Assembly: GCA_964009845.1 (NCBI GenBank)
Contig: CAXGIQ010000021.1
Span: forward strand, 1-15,081
Origin: UBA7312 sp002715345
GTDB lineage: Bacteria > Bacteroidota > Bacteroidia > Flavobacteriales > UBA7312
DNA length: 15,081 nucleotides
Direction of reading: 5' to 3'
Below, one piece after another: positions 14,428-15,081 of the stretch; position 1 is the stretch's first letter, and each line of letters opens with the position of its first letter. The notes beneath the pieces were generated by a model. It saw nothing but the letters and a program-made list of their open reading frames with translations. It did no database searches and had not been told where the DNA came from. The position numbers were made by a program, and so were the translations under genes.

Positions 14428-15081
14428 TTGAAAACAACTGAAGAAATAAAATCGATTGCAAAATTAACCATAGAAACAGAGGCGAAATCTGTTCTTCAAT
14501 TAGTTGATTTTGTAGATGATGAATTGGTTAGCGTGGTGCAAAAACTGTTGCAAAACAGCGGTAGACTCGTCATTACAGGTATTGGCAAGAGCGCAAATAT
14601 TGCGCAAAAGTTGGTGGCCACTTTCAATTCTACAGGACAACCGGCCTTATTTATGCATGCTGCCGATGCTATTCATGGCGATTTAGGAAATGTGCAAAAA
14701 GATGATGTGGTAATGTGTATCTCGAAAAGTGGTAACACACCAGAGATAAAAGCCTTACTGCCTTTGTTAAAAGGTATGGGAAACAATTTAGTTGCCATGA
14801 CTGGGAATACCGATTCTTATTTAGCACAGCAGTCCGACCATGTGTTGAATACTACGGTAGATAAGGAGGCTTGTCCAAACAATTTAGCACCTACTAGCAG
14901 TACCACTGCACAACTAGTGATGGGCGATGCTTTAGCCGTTTGTTTGTTGGAGTGTAGAAACTTCAGTGATGCTGATTTTGCGCGTTTTCATCCTGGTGGA
15001 GCTTTGGGCAAGCGTTTGTTCCTAAAAGTATCCGATTTGTGTGCACAGCACGAAAGTCCACAAGTAGCAGTTGATGCTGAT
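14428..15081 (+). CDS. kdsD: Arabinose-5-phosphate isomerase (KpsF/GutQ/KdsD family), cut by right edge
   Basis: This enzyme interconverts D-ribulose 5-phosphate and D-arabinose 5-phosphate, the first step to KDO of lipopolysaccharide. The visible 218 residues cover the whole SIS domain: GIGKSANIAQKL (51-62), HAADAIHGDLG (77-87), ISKSGNTPEIK (98-108), a nucleotide/sugar region ending in CPNNLAPTSSTTAQ (149-162), then HPGGALGKRL (188-197), which leads into the CBS-domain pair beyond the window. The start is TTG at 14428 (KTTEEIKSIAK follows), since a TAA in this frame at 14410-14412 excludes anything much earlier and no ATG occurs in frame until codon 76, well inside the SIS domain. The family N-terminus matches this TTG. 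Divergent from recQ across about 90 bases. Confidence 0.92.
   Translation, partial: MKTTEEIKSIAKLTIETEAKSVLQLVDFVDDELVSVVQKLLQNSGRLVITGIGKSANIAQKLVATFNSTGQPALFMHAADAIHGDLGNVQKDDVVMCISKSGNTPEIKALLPLLKGMGNNLVAMTGNTDSYLAQQSDHVLNTTVDKEACPNNLAPTSSTTAQLVMGDALAVCLLECRNFSDADFARFHPGGALGKRLFLKVSDLCAQHESPQVAVDAD

Noticed and set aside
1..15081. Defence island, prophage, IS element, CRISPR or RNA gene
   Set aside because: All long frames match ordinary metabolic, envelope or repair families; no transposase, integrase, direct-repeat array, tRNA-like fold or rRNA sequence was recognised on either strand.

Overview
The window looks like chromosomal DNA of a Gram-negative Bacteroidota, probably Flavobacteriia or a near relative. 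The DNA is AT-rich. Most promoters that can be seen carry the Bacteroidota -7 box TAnnTTTG rather than an E. coli-type -10 box, and clear Shine-Dalgarno sites are scarce. The kpsF/kdsD gene (KDO for LPS) and the mlaE/mlaF pair (outer-membrane lipid transport) imply a diderm envelope. The kynureninase and kynurenine 3-monooxygenase pair is typical of aerobic Bacteroidota. I see no rRNA, tRNA, CRISPR array, insertion sequence or phage gene. This is a compact housekeeping and metabolic region, and I do not see a convincing undescribed defence or mobile system in it.

Layout. 1-380 (-) is the N-terminal part of a membrane protein resembling the putative 10-TM metal/arsenic exporter family; it runs off the left edge. 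381-671 is a 291-base gap with no credible gene. 672-2158 (+) is an ATGA-coupled mlaE-mlaF ABC transporter pair. It meets gcvP (2155-5040, -), the full-length glycine decarboxylase P-protein, tail to tail with overlapping stop codons. A 74-base divergent promoter region separates gcvP from a UbiA-like membrane protein (5115-5972, +). Then follows a catabolic/NAD-type operon: kynU (5999-7270), kmo (7267-8604) and an MFS transporter (8601-9821), with overlaps at each junction and a perfect hairpin at the end. That hairpin also serves as a terminator for the opposing metallo-beta-lactamase-fold hydrolase (9928-10569, -). Divergent from it is a half-size TauE/SafE (TSUP) permease (10615-10980, +), coupled by TAATG to an M20 amidohydrolase (10980-12152, +). 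The M20 gene overlaps tail to tail with recQ (12149-14338, -). Divergent from recQ is kpsF/kdsD (TTG start at 14428), cut off by the right edge.

How the genes relate. The clearest functional unit is kynU-kmo-MFS. Kmo hydroxylates kynurenine and KynU cleaves kynurenine or 3-hydroxykynurenine to anthranilate or 3-hydroxyanthranilate, feeding quinolinate/NAD synthesis or tryptophan breakdown. The MFS protein is a candidate carrier for a pathway compound. Tryptophan dioxygenase and 3-hydroxyanthranilate dioxygenase are not in the window. MlaE/MlaF would need an MCE-domain partner (MlaD) encoded elsewhere, and GcvP needs GcvT, GcvH and Lpd from elsewhere. The points most worth a second look are the UbiA-like protein lacking the first Asp-rich motif, two genes whose -7 boxes sit so close to ATG that their mRNAs should be leaderless, the shared bidirectional terminator, the half-length TSUP protein and the very acidic RecQ tail.
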